Of a DNA stretch of 64,000 nt, positions 11,957 to 23,100 are shown one piece after another; position 1 is the stretch's first letter; the number at the start of each line of letters is the position of its first letter. Source of the stretch: Notospermus geniculatus (taxonomy: Eukaryota > Nemertea > Pilidiophora > Heteronemertea > Lineidae); the NCBI GenBank assembly GCA_002633025.1, contig NMRB01002132.1, positions 4,044-68,043 of the forward strand. The letters run 5' to 3'. The notes under the pieces were generated by a model that saw nothing but the letters and a program-made list of their open reading frames with translations, did not search any database and was not told the origin of the DNA. The translations under genes and the position numbers were made by a program.

Positions 11957-13683
11957 AGTGCCTAACAGAGAGCGCGGTATTCAATGCCTTTTACCATTAC
12001 AGAATTTCTCTGTTAGGCCCTGTTAGTGCTATCAGAGTTTCTTGGCGGTCAGCCCAAGCCGGTGAAGAAAAAATGGAGGAAGAAGAGTGAAAAAAAATCA
12101 TACATCTTCAAAAAATTATCCGATTGCCACCGCAAAGAAACCAGATTTTTATCGACACCAGTCATTGCTAACAGAAACCAGTGGTTTCTCATTGCAGTTA
12201 GAGCAAAGTGGAAGTTAAAGTTGCCTTTTATCCTATCAGCAAAATAACCTGTATACAAGTCTGTTATCAATGTTTCTGTGTGGTATGAGGTTTCTTTCAT
12301 TGCTGGCAACGGTTACCATGATAACACTATAACCTCTCAAAGGCCAAAGATGTCTTGCCATTTCAGTCATGATTGAGATGACCTAACCCCCACGTTTTCA
12401 AACTGCTACCAATACGTATCCATGCTCCGAAATTGCTTCGGTTGATGCGATTCTCAGAATATAACCAATAGATGGCGCTATCTGTCTGATTGAGGGGATC
12501 CCCACTGGGTAGCAGCTATGCCACTTGCTGGGAAAACGCACCTGTAATTAGTGTTTTCAACCAGCTAAAATGAAACAACATTTACTATCTTTCACAAAAA
12601 TGTCCGAAACGTGAGTATTTGTATTTGTATTTCATTTTTCCGTCAGGGTCGACGCTATTGCATTATTGGCCCTGGTAAGTACAGAGGAGGCCATCACAAG
12701 CTACTCATGTTCCTCACTTGGATGGGGTCTTTTACTTGCCCTTGCAAAGACACAAGGTACAAGGCACCACGGCTTACTGTCCCATGCGACGGACGTGAAG
12801 AGCCAGGAATGAAATCCCGGCCTGGGCTGGATTCGAACCCAGGACCTGCTGCTTGCTAAACGGACATGATAACCGCTAGGCTATCAGGCTCCTCGTGAGT
12901 GCATATGCAGGTGCGTGATAACATTGATCAAAGCACTGTATTAAAGATTTGATGGCGATATCACGACTTGATCACTTTTCTTACATGTAGTTTTCCAAGC
13001 GATGAAACCGTTTCAAAATATCCTTTGGTGGTCTAATGGATAACTTGCTGTATGGCTTATTTGAAAAGGTAACTGTAGCTATTGAACAAGGGTGAATCAG
13101 TACCAATTGAAAGAAGTTGGCAGATACATTTTCACCTGTCAGTTAAGATGTTCCACAGATGAACTCCTCGGATGAGGTCCTTCAAATTTGTTATAACCCA
13201 GCAAGAACACAATCCTTTGCCTGTTTCTGATTTTCACTAAGTTGATGATAAAGCAGGCCTCACACAAGGGCGGTTCTGATGGTGGTTCAGCAAGGTTTAA
13301 AACTGTGCTGAACCTCAATGACACCGCCTAGACACCGTGAGGGTGTTCGCCATTGACAGTCACCTCATTTTTGGAACCGTAGGATTTTCAAAACGTTTGA
13401 AATTTTCACGGCGGTTCTCAAAACCGGGAATCACCCGAGTTGCTGTCGCGTTGTCACCTTTCAGAGCCCTCCAGAACTGCTGAAAAAATGCCTACCGTGT
13501 TATTGCCCCCCCCAACACCTTGCGGCCACCTCGACTAATCCTCCAGACCACATATGGACCGTACATGAGTGTGTTAACACCGTACATCACCCTTCTAACA
13601 CCACGTTTGACTGCGCAGTACCCATGTCCTTGCTGAAAATCGCAACACCACCTGATCCATGCCGTATTTTCACCTACTTGTAC
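11914..13683 (+). repeat. 1.77-kb dispersed duplication, copy A
   Basis: Starts ttgttgctgattttgaag and ends cacctacttgtac. It is collinear with 28191-29890, including a SINE at the same place, so the segment was copied as a block after that SINE inserted. It has one extra of about 80 bp (about 13357-13437) bordered by CACC that copy B lacks. Confidence 0.9.
12613..12895 (-). mobile_element. tRNA-derived SINE, copy 1
   Basis: On the minus strand the head reads ggagcctgatagcctagcgg (A box tagcctagcgg) and the B box ggttcgaatcc, followed by a body with cccttgcaaagac-type phrases. The tail is a short run of aaatac repeats. Family copies are at 28884-29171, 22141-22398 and 33682-33965. Confidence 0.8.
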
Positions 13684-13690
13684 AAAGTCC
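13250..13690. mobile_element. AAAGCAGGCCTCACAC MITE, truncated copy
   Basis: Left end aaagcaggcctcacacaagg followed by the palindrome ggtttaaaactgtgctgaac. The right end is lost near 13690. It forms the last part of the duplicated 1.7-kb segment. Confidence 0.7.
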
Positions 13691-14500
13691 CAATTTGGCC
13701 TGCCCAGGTGCCAGGAAATCGCGTTTCTGGCACTTATGAGTTTGATGCACTGGATTGGTTAACCTGTTACTGTACACATTCATTCAATTCAAAATGTTTT
13801 GTTTTCTCCATAACATGCATAATGTAAACCAGGAAATGGCCTTTTTGGTGACGTGTCAAAGAAGGGACATTTAGGCCTAGATTTGTAATTTTTGGCAACT
13901 TCATTTTAGCAAATTTTACTGCGACATGAGCTGTAAAATGAAATTTCAATCACAATTTATGCTCATCACGCACAAATTTTCATCGTAATGACTCAAATTG
14001 AGGTCATGAACGCAAAAAGAGAGGAATTAGAGGATACTAACATTTCCTGATTTCCACCAGAATGATTACTGTATTATGTTTGAAATATGTTTTGAAAGTT
14101 AAAGATTGTAAACGAGGCAGAAGGTAGTCTTGCTTGCCTGGAGTGCAAATGCCACCAATACTCCTCATGTTGGCTATAACTTCTTATGTAGTAAGTCTTC
14201 AATAGAGAGGCTTAAAAGTCTTGCCTAACTCGCAGGCATGCGCCACTGACCTCTGCCAGCAATAGTTGGTGCAGAGAAATATTTCTTAGTAGCGCCAAAT
14301 GGCTATGCACTTTCTCCAGCCAGCCAACTAGTCTATTCCCTGTCTTATTTCTGCGAGCATTCTATCGCTGTTATTGCCAGTTTGTGGTACTGTATATGTA
14401 GTTTTGGTTTAGGTGCAACGTTTCGCTAGATCTTGTACCAAAGCATCTTACAAACTAGTAATTCAGTAGGTCTTTACTCATGAAAAGTTGTGTTTCAAAG
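13690..14500. other. Gene-free stretch
   Basis: Unique-looking, AT-rich sequence; no splice-flanked open segments, no inverted repeats noticed. Confidence 0.35.
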
Positions 14501-14509
14501 AAAATTGGA

Positions 14510-14814
14510 TTGATCATTGGTGCAAGTCCCACACTATACCACTCCAACTGGAAGTCATTGGTATGAATCCTACAATAACCACACCAACTGGAAGTCATTG
14601 GTACAAGTCCAACACAATAAACCACCACACTGGCATCAGTTTTATAAAGTGACCACTCCAAGAATTGGAAGACAAGTCCTACAATAACTGCTCTAATTGG
14701 GATTGATGGATACAAGTCCCACACGACCACTCTAATTGGAAGTGATTGGTGCAAGTCCCACACAACCACTCTAATTGGAAGTGATTGGTGCAAGTCCCAC
14801 ACAACCACTCTAAT
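14510..14814. repeat. 39-bp minisatellite running into an assembly gap
   Basis: Units of about 39 bp (ggtgcaagtcccacacaacc then actctaattggaagtgatt) become more regular toward the gap; the first units are diverged. Because the unit is a multiple of three without stops on the minus strand, it yields a 13-residue repeat (IRVVVWDLHQSLP) in translation, which is most likely a by-product. Confidence 0.85.
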
Positions 14815-15619
14815 NNNNNNNNNNNNNNNNNNNNNNNNNNNNNNNNNNNNNNNNNNNNNNNNNNNNNNNNNNNNNNNNNNNNNNNNNNNNNNNNNNNNNN
14901 NNNNNNNNNNNNNNNNNNNNNNNNNNNNNNNNNNNNNNNNNNNNNNNNNNNNNNNNNNNNNNNNNNNNNNNNNNNNNNNNNNNNNNNNNNNNNNNNNNNN
15001 NNNNNNNNNNNNNNNNNNNNNNNNNNNNNNNNNNNNNNNNNNNNNNNNNNNNNNNNNNNNNNNNNNNNNNNNNNNNNNNNNNNNNNNNNNNNNNNNNNNN
15101 NNNNNNNNNNNNNNNNNNNNNNNNNNNNNNNNNNNNNNNNNNNNNNNNNNNNNNNNNNNNNNNNNNNNNNNNNNNNNNNNNNNNNNNNNNNNNNNNNNNN
15201 NNNNNNNNNNNNNNNNNNNNNNNNNNNNNNNNNNNNNNNNNNNNNNNNNNNNNNNNNNNNNNNNNNNNNNNNNNNNNNNNNNNNNNNNNNNNNNNNNNNN
15301 NNNNNNNNNNNNNNNNNNNNNNNNNNNNNNNNNNNNNNNNNNNNNNNNNNNNNNNNNNNNNNNNNNNNNNNNNNNNNNNNNNNNNNNNNNNNNNNNNNNN
15401 NNNNNNNNNNNNNNNNNNNNNNNNNNNNNNNNNNNNNNNNNNNNNNNNNNNNNNNNNNNNNNNNNNNNNNNNNNNNNNNNNNNNNNNNNNNNNNNNNNNN
15501 NNNNNNNNNNNNNNNNNNNNNNNNNNNNNNNNNNNNNNNNNNNNNNNNNNNNNNNNNNNNNNNNNNNNNNNNNNNNNNNNNNNNNNNNNNNNNNNNNNNN
15601 NNNNNNNNNNNNNNNNNNN
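14815..15619. other. Assembly gap (805 N)
   Basis: All N. The left border is the 39-bp minisatellite, so the gap probably hides more of that array. Upstream exons of the CSPP1-like gene could also be lost here. Confidence 0.95.
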
Positions 15620-15888
15620 TCCAACAGATGGTGGGAGGGCAATAAACAGAACAGCCAGGTATGGCTAAAAATACAGCTCTGGTGTCTGGACACCTGGTGT
15701 TACGGGTCTTGGCATTTCTGGATCAAAATCACAGTGGGCTTGTTCAGCTAATGTTTCTGTTTTTCTCTGTGGGTGTAAGTTAATAAGGAGTTTGAAAGCT
15801 GTCTATCTCATTACTTTCCATCTTCCTCTGATTGTTTGGTGTTTGGTAGTATTAGGCAACGGTGTTTGGTTCATCTATAATCAATCTA

Positions 15889-16062
15889 AAGGCACCTCTC
15901 TGCGTGAGAATTCTCATGCATTTGGGCAACTCGGCCATAGAAAACTGTGTGATGTCACTTACGTCAGTGATCGTAACATATTACGGTAAGTTGCAAGGAA
16001 ACTAACACTGTTGAATGTGAGCTGACTCGAGTGAGAAATTCTTACGTGGAGAGGTGCCTTAA
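15889..16062. mobile_element. MITE, about 174 bp
   Basis: Ends aaaggcacctctctgcgtga and tggagaggtgcctt with paired inner parts (gagaattctca / tgagaaattctt). Confidence 0.65.
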
Positions 16063-16323
16063 ACTGATGGTTTACCTGTACTTAAAGATAATATATCACG
16101 ACTTCATTGTTTACATTCAATGTTTGTAAACATGGGTGTTTACATTGTCTTATTTTGAACTTTTGGGACATGCCAACCCACCAAAATGAATGCTTTTGGA
16201 ATCAAACGAATTTCTAGAGTGGTATGGCACCAACAAATTACTCATAAGACAAGGAAAACCTGGACATAAACAAACAAAATGTAAATAAACAATGAATTTC
16301 GTGGCCCGCGAAAATAGCCGTGA

Positions 16324-16555
16324 TACTGTAAAGCAAGATAATTTCGCGGCTGGAAATTTTCGCGAATCAAGAATGATAGACATATTCGTGACAGGATATT
16401 TTCGCGAGTCTCTGCCATTTTTTTCAGTTTTTTTTTCACAAACTGTATTTATCACTTGCGTGTACTCATTTCGCGACAGGAAATTTTCGCGACTCATACA
16501 CTCTCGCGAAATTCGCGAAAATTTCCTGCACGCGAAATTTTCCTGCTTTACAGTA
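16324..16555. mobile_element. TACTGTAAAGCA MITE, copy 1
   Basis: Ends tactgtaaagca and tgctttacagta are exact complements. The interior is a series of TTCGCG / CGCGAA phrases (gaaattttcgcga). A second copy is at 43094-43328. Confidence 0.85.
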
Positions 16556-17082
16556 CATTATCTTTAACTTCTGGGATGAAAAATGCTGTGGCCTCTACAC
16601 CTGGGGCCATATTCTACATGTAGAAGCTTCCTTAACTCAAAAGCTTAAAGTTGGCCTTAGAGTTAAGGAGGCTTCTAAAATACGAGCCTTGGTATTTTTT
16701 GCTGTGGATTGAGTTTGGGAAGTGAACTTTGAATTCCATTTGTTCTGAGTTATTGATCGATTCGCATTTTCCTAAAATGCCCTCTGCATTTAAGAAAATT
16801 AAAAGACTAGATCAAAAGAGACAGTACTGGTACATTTTATAAAACTAAGTTTGGGAGGCACAAATTTAGTTTGTCATTTGAACCTGATGGTGCAAGGACA
16901 AAAATGAAGATAGTGGTATCATCTCACTGAGTGGGGAACACCACACTTGATCACATGGTGTCCCAAAACTGCAGCATTTTTCGTCCATGATGTTGGTGTG
17001 ACCTGTCTTCTATAATCGCATGATCTGACCTCTTGCATGCTTGTCTAATTGTGATTCTTCGTTTTGCTTCTTTTGTGCACAG

Positions 17083-17130
17083 CACCATTTCTTCAACAGT
17101 TTTCGGGCACACCGGCCCTCATTCCATTAG
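17083..17130 (+). CDS. CSPP1: CSPP1-like exon 1 of those visible (proline-rich)
   Basis: The acceptor is a pyrimidine-rich tract ending in gtgcacag, and the donor is gtaggt. The exon starts with two bases that finish a codon, then reads [15 protein letters not shown] and leaves one base. The next exon completes a glycine codon from it. The other two frames either hit a stop in this exon or in the next one, which fixes the phase. A second possible donor four bases later (gtgaat) would shift the frame into a stop, so it was not used. No codon for initiation is present, so at least one earlier exon is required. Low complexity and short length make this exon less certain than the later ones. Confidence 0.6.
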   Translation, partial: HHFFNSFRAHRPSFH

Positions 17131-20100
17131 GTAGGTGAATGTGGTTGTGGTGAATATAAATAGATTTGTCTACTTTCTCTTCATATCAATCAATCTTTAT
17201 CACATTTGGAATTACTGTGATCTTCAGCAGTTGTTTTCTTCATTTTCTGCATTCTTTCTTCTATATTTTTGTTACTTTTTATGCCCCAACCTCCAAAGGT
17301 CGGGGGCAGCACCGCCGCTCATCCAATATGGTGGCTATGGCAGCCATCTTGAATTCGGTTTCTGTCAAGTAACTTGAGAATGCTTTGAGTGATCAACCTG
17401 AAATTTTTTGTGAGAATTTGTGTCTATGAGGGGAAGGATCCTTTCGATGACCAGCACTGCCACACATCTAAGATGGTGGCTGTTGCAGCCATCTTGAATT
17501 CGGTTTCCGTCAATTAACTTGAGGTTGAGAACGCTTTGAGCGACCAAGCTGAAATTTTTTCTGTGGCTTTGTCTCTATAAGGGGAAGTTTCCTTTCCATG
17601 TTTGGTACTGGTAGATTATAAAAATTTAGCATCGTTCCTCATATTGTTTCAGGACCTGGTCGTGGTCATCCCGCTGTTCCTCCCATCAACGTGAGCGATA
17701 GGGCACCAAGAGTCACATTCGAAGACAGGTATGGATCTTAGCACGTGTCCCTGTAAATAATCAGTGTATAAAATTAAACTTTTGGTTTTAAGAATCCTGC
17801 TTTAAATAAACTTCCTTCCCCTTCCATAATCATGTAGACTTTTAATAAACTTGCCGTCTCAAGCAGACTACAGGCCAGAATTTCTTCTTTTCAATGTCCT
17901 TCTTTTTAGAGAAATATCTAACAAAGATCTTTGCCAAAAACCTATCAGAAATTTAAACGGTTCCACTCAGAAATCTGGTGACTTTTCATAAAAAATCGTC
18001 AAAACCCCTTCTATTTCTGAAACCTTTGGCAAGCAATGTTTGCTGTCATAGGCAGGATATTTATCCGGACTGGGAAACAACTAAAATTACAGCAGGACAA
18101 CCAAAGATTGATGGGTTGGCTGTCTTGTGGACTGACTGAAATTTCACCCTTCCTCATTTGCGTGTGCAACTTTCAGCGGTGAAATGACTCGCACGACCCC
18201 TCGAAAGGGTAAATACGATTCAGACATGGTCTCTGCAGCGATTCCAACGGTAGACGACAGGGATCAGGAAAAAGAAAAGAGAGCGAAGGCTGCAGAGTAC
18301 TCAAGGGAATTGGAGAGGCAGGTGAGTCTCAACTTCTGTCATCCATTTGACCCTGCTATGGTCGTAGAGGCAAATTTGCGAATCCTAGGTGATCTTAACT
18401 CTTTCCTCACCAAGTCGCCCAAATCTGCCCATCACCCAAAAGACCGGTCCGCCCAAATCTGCCCCAAAGGACCATTCACTTCAAATGCCACTAACGAAGC
18501 TGAATACCAGAATTTAGGTGATCCCTGCCAAATGAGTGGGTGTATGGTTAGGAAAGGGTTAAAAATGCCTTGACTGGGAAGTAAAATAATATTTAATTGA
18601 GGTGGAATGATTTGCTGTGTATTTTATGGTCGGAATTCATGTCGAAAAGTTATCCCAGGAAATGTTTGACTCGTAAAATATCTCGAACCATGTATTGTGC
18701 TAATCTGTTGTCCAAAGAATTTTTCTTCCATTTTGAAAATGGGTGATTCATTGCCTTTTCAATTCTATGATGTCTCCTGATGGGTGACTGTTTGTTCTCT
18801 TTACAGATGCAGGAGCAGAAAGTAAAGAAGTTGCGTGAAAAAGCTGAGAAAGAAGCGTACGTAAAAGAGTTGTTTGATAATGCACATTATTGCACCAGTA
18901 CAACCTGTTGTTTGATAATGCACATTCCGTATTGTATGAAAATGCATTATGTATACCGGTAATATGACAGAAAAGAACAGCCAACCTGCAGTGGCACACA
19001 GCCGGTAAATTCTTCCTTGGCAGTCAGTGTGTCGAATACAACAGAAGAAAAGTACATGTAGTACAGCTGCCGGTGTGATCTTGTATTTGTACATACATGT
19101 ATTTACATGTAAATCTTAACTTACATGTACGTACTTTATATTAACCACATTCCATAGAGCCCTACTACACCCTGCACTTGCCTTATCATAGCAATTTGAC
19201 GACAACCAGAAAATATCAGGAGATAGGGCCGTAAATGTAAACACCAACAGATGGGGGTTAAAGACGATTCTCAAATTCGCAGATCTGCGCACTTCTGCCG
19301 AAATCGCAACCACAACCTCGATCTGAAACCAGCTGACGTGACGCAATCCATGATTCAGCAATGGTCAACTCTGACGCAATGTCGTCAAAGTCACTGTGGT
19401 GGGGTTCTCTGCGTCACGTCAGTCAGTTTCAGACCGAGGTTGTGGTTGCGATTTCGGCGGAAGTGCGATCTTTCTCGTTTATGTCAATTTGAGAATTGTC
19501 TACATGTACACTGAGTTCAAATCCTGCTAATGATCTGTTGGTGTGTCCTTTTGCAAAGCACTTTACTCCAAAAACCTCAGCAATTTGTAGATTTGGATCT
19601 GACTCGCCTCTTTCTTGTAGGTATGACAGAAAGTTAGAGGATGAGATACGGAATTATAATCCATTTGGTCGAGGAGGCGGTGGGGCACCCCTGAAAGATT
19701 CAACTGGAAATGTAGTTGGTAAGGAATGATTTTCATCTTGAGTGATCTTTGCCTCCGTACATGGTCACTGTTCATCATCATCAGAATGATGTTTAATTTA
19801 ATCTGGACATCGCATATGACACCAATGGTGGTAAGCCATAATGGTTACACATATCCAGATAATGAGATAGAAGATCCTTAATTTTAGTGGAAAATTCTAT
19901 CATTAATTGAATGTTCATCATTTTTTAGCTGATTTGCGAGGCCGTAATGGCCCAGATGCCGTGGTTGGTGGCGGTGGCCAAATTGCCACAACACCCCGAG
20001 CTATGAATCCTGACCCAAGTTACTTGACCCCAAGGGGTACAGATAGTGAACCAACGCATGCGAGAGGTGGACATGGTATTTTTGGTGCTCCAAAGGTGAG

Positions 20101-23100
20101 TATTGTAGTCAGACTCGGTTAAACAAGGTCTCCCAAACAATAGACCTACATACAGTGAAGTGAAAACCGGAAAAGCAAACACTGGCCAAACCTGTTTCAA
20201 CATTTCTTAATTCAGACATGAGATTTCTCCGCGGAAACACGGATTTCTGTGGTATGAGAGGCGAAATATTGGCTCTTGAGATTCATGCAAATCGTAATAA
20301 AAATTGGAGGGGGGTGCAACTTGATGCCCAGCTGGGCATCAAGTCGCACAGAATTGAATTGACAAAGCCAAACGCGTGCTGGACGATAAATCAGTTCCGA
20401 CTATCCATCCGAACCTTGCTCTCATTCATCAGTCTAGATTGGTACAACGATCCTCCGCTAGATGGATATCCATCTAGTGGAGGATCATGGTACCAGTCTA
20501 TCATCAGTCGTACTGGCATCCACCAATACGTAAACATGCTGAAACGAAGAACCAGTCTAGTTTCGGCCTGAGTTCCGAATCGCCTCTTGATTCTCTGGTC
20601 TGGTTCGTGGAATCAGGCGACGTCGTAGCCTAGGATTAATCTGCTGAAATGCTGGGAAATCACGTCTACGTTGCTCCAAATTCAAAAAATTTTCTCACTC
20701 GAGGGGGATACCCCCTCGTGTTACCCCTGCTCACCCTCCGGCCTCACCTGATCGGCCGGACTTCCGGGGGTTTGAGCTACACTCAATCTCATCTCTGTTA
20801 ATTGACTTTCCAGACTGATGCTGAAAAAGATGCAACCGACAAATACAAGGAGGAACTTCGGCTGCAGATTGAAGAGAAGAAGCGACGAGAAGATGAAAGG
20901 AGAAGATTAGAGAGGGAAGAGGAAGAGAGAGAGCAGAGGAAGATAGAAGAAGAGCAGCGGAGGATGAAGGAGGAGTATGAGGCAGAGCTACAGAAGCAGA
21001 GGGACAAGGATGAAGAGGTAAGCATCTTCTGCTCTTCGTTTCTTCTATTTTCTTCCTCTTTGACTTTTTTTTCTCTTTTCTTCCTCCTTTTTTCTTCCAC
21101 TTCCTCTCGATCTTATTCTATTCTTATTTTCTTCCTCTTTTTCTTCTTTGTTTGAAATCCGTCATTGGGTTGAATACTCAAAAATGCCGTGTCATAAGCT
21201 GAGAGTATTCAGCAGGGAATGTATTTATGAGAAGCATCTGTCAGTCCTATATGATATGATACTTTAAATTTACCACCCCACCAACATCAATCATGTAAAA
21301 TATTACTTCCCTTTTATTCTTGAAGGCCCGGCGAAAGAATGAAGAGCTAAAGAAGGCAGCAGAAGAAAAAAGGCTAGAGTTAGAACGACAGAGGAGAGAA
21401 GAGGAGGAGAAGAGATCGGAGGAGTTACGACGGAAACAGGAAGAGGAGAGACTGGCCAGGGAAAGAGAACAGGTATGTGTGTCTACTTGGATGATTGCTC
21501 TTGGCCGTGAATAACTTTCTCTATTCTTAAGGTTGAGGGTTTTCTCGTGCGAGTTGGCTCTCAATGGGCAGTTCACCATAGTTTGTTTCCTTTTAGGGCT
21601 CATGTATCACAAACAATTGTTTACAGTTAAGTTGCCCATAGAGAGTCACTCGCGGGAGAAAACCGCTCAAGTAGAACCTTTAGGCCAGTGTTACTGCTGC
21701 CTGTCTACTATGTACCGTACTTCTTGGGTATTTTATTTGTGCATGTTTTGGGGAATTCAGGTATTTGTAACTTAGAGAAAACGTGGCGTAACAAGGATTT
21801 TGGCAATATGTGACCCACTCTGGCAAAAACAGTTGCATGTCGCTCAGAAGGTGAGCCTATACAAACTAAGATGACACCAGAAGCGAATGTAAGAAATAGA
21901 CTGTTTCAGATTTCATAATAGGCAGACAATACAATGTATTAAAAGTGACAAACATTTGGTCTCAACCTGCCAAGCTAAGAGCAACATGCGACTGGTTTTG
22001 CTGTGGAAGGTCACTGTAGTTTGAAACTGACAGTGATGGTCTTAGGTCTGAACTAATGGCCAGAAATAGCCTATGACAAAGCATGGGAGTTAGATTCAAA
22101 CTAGCATCTCCTACGAAAAACTGATGAACCTGTGGTGAGAACGAGCTTTGGTGGCCTAGTGACTATCACGTCCGCTTAGCAAGAAGCAGGTCCTGGGTCC
22201 GAATTTCAGCCTGGGCGAAAATTTATCATCCTTAGCTCTTCACATCCGCTGCATGGGACAGCAAGCCATGGTGCCTTTACCTTGTGCCCTTGCAAAGGGA
22301 AGTAGAAGACTCCATCCAAGTGCTTGAGATGGCCTCTCTACTAAACTTACCAATGCTTTGGCTTTGCCCAGAGGAGGAAAAATCCAATACAAATACCTTT
22401 ATTGTAGGATAGGGTGACCTCCCTTTTCCTCCTTGGACCCTTGCCTCCTTTTCCATTTATTGAGCAGTCATGGGAGGAGGCAGCCAGTTTTGTAACATAG
22501 TGTGAGATAGCATCCATTTATTTTCTTCCTGTGACACTATTACCAGAGAGCATCTTCACCACCCATTCCAACTTTGAACAAGCAACGTGCGGACAGCAGT
22601 GAACCGTCGAAAGAAATTCCACCTGAACCGGAGAAGCAGATTAAACCGGTTCCAGTTGAAAAACCGCCTCAATCACCGATCAAACCCCAGGTTTCATATT
22701 TAGATACTTTGCACAATGTTCCTAGCACATCAATTAAATTTTTCTATTCAGACTGCATGTTCGTTTCCTAGCACTCTTCTCTGTCCCTTTTCCTTTGACT
22801 GCATGCCTGTTGTGCCTATAAGGTACCCAACTTTGCCATGCCCTCATTTCATCAACAGATAGGGCAGGGCATTCATTAAGCCTGTGTATGGCATCTATTA
22901 CGCATGTAAACTACAGAAATGATGCAAATATGAATAACTCTGAAGTCTCAAAAACGCAGGTAAATTCGATGATACGCTGATAGAGAAAGTGTGGAAGTCC
23001 CATCTGTATACTCAGTCTCCATTTACGCCAGTAGGACCCCGACTGAAGCAGGTATCAACAATTGGGAAGTCGCGCGCCGGCCAAATTTTCTTCAACACAC

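Noticed and set aside
12820-12895. True tRNA gene from intact A and B boxes
   Set aside because: The same head, body and tail recur at 28884, 22141 and 33682, so this is a SINE and not a tRNA gene.
14455-15693. Very long open frames on both strands across the 14.8-15.6 kb region
   Set aside because: They are open only because the gap is filled with N; the real sequence at the left side is a 39-bp minisatellite.
15792-15989. 65-codon frame ending near a gtaagt
   Set aside because: Its last part is the left arm of a MITE (15889-16062), and the peptide has no recognisable motif.
20802-20813. ATG at 20802 as the start of a coiled-coil protein
   Set aside because: It lies in the pyrimidine tract of the acceptor; the exon properly starts at 20814 and joins in frame to the previous exon.
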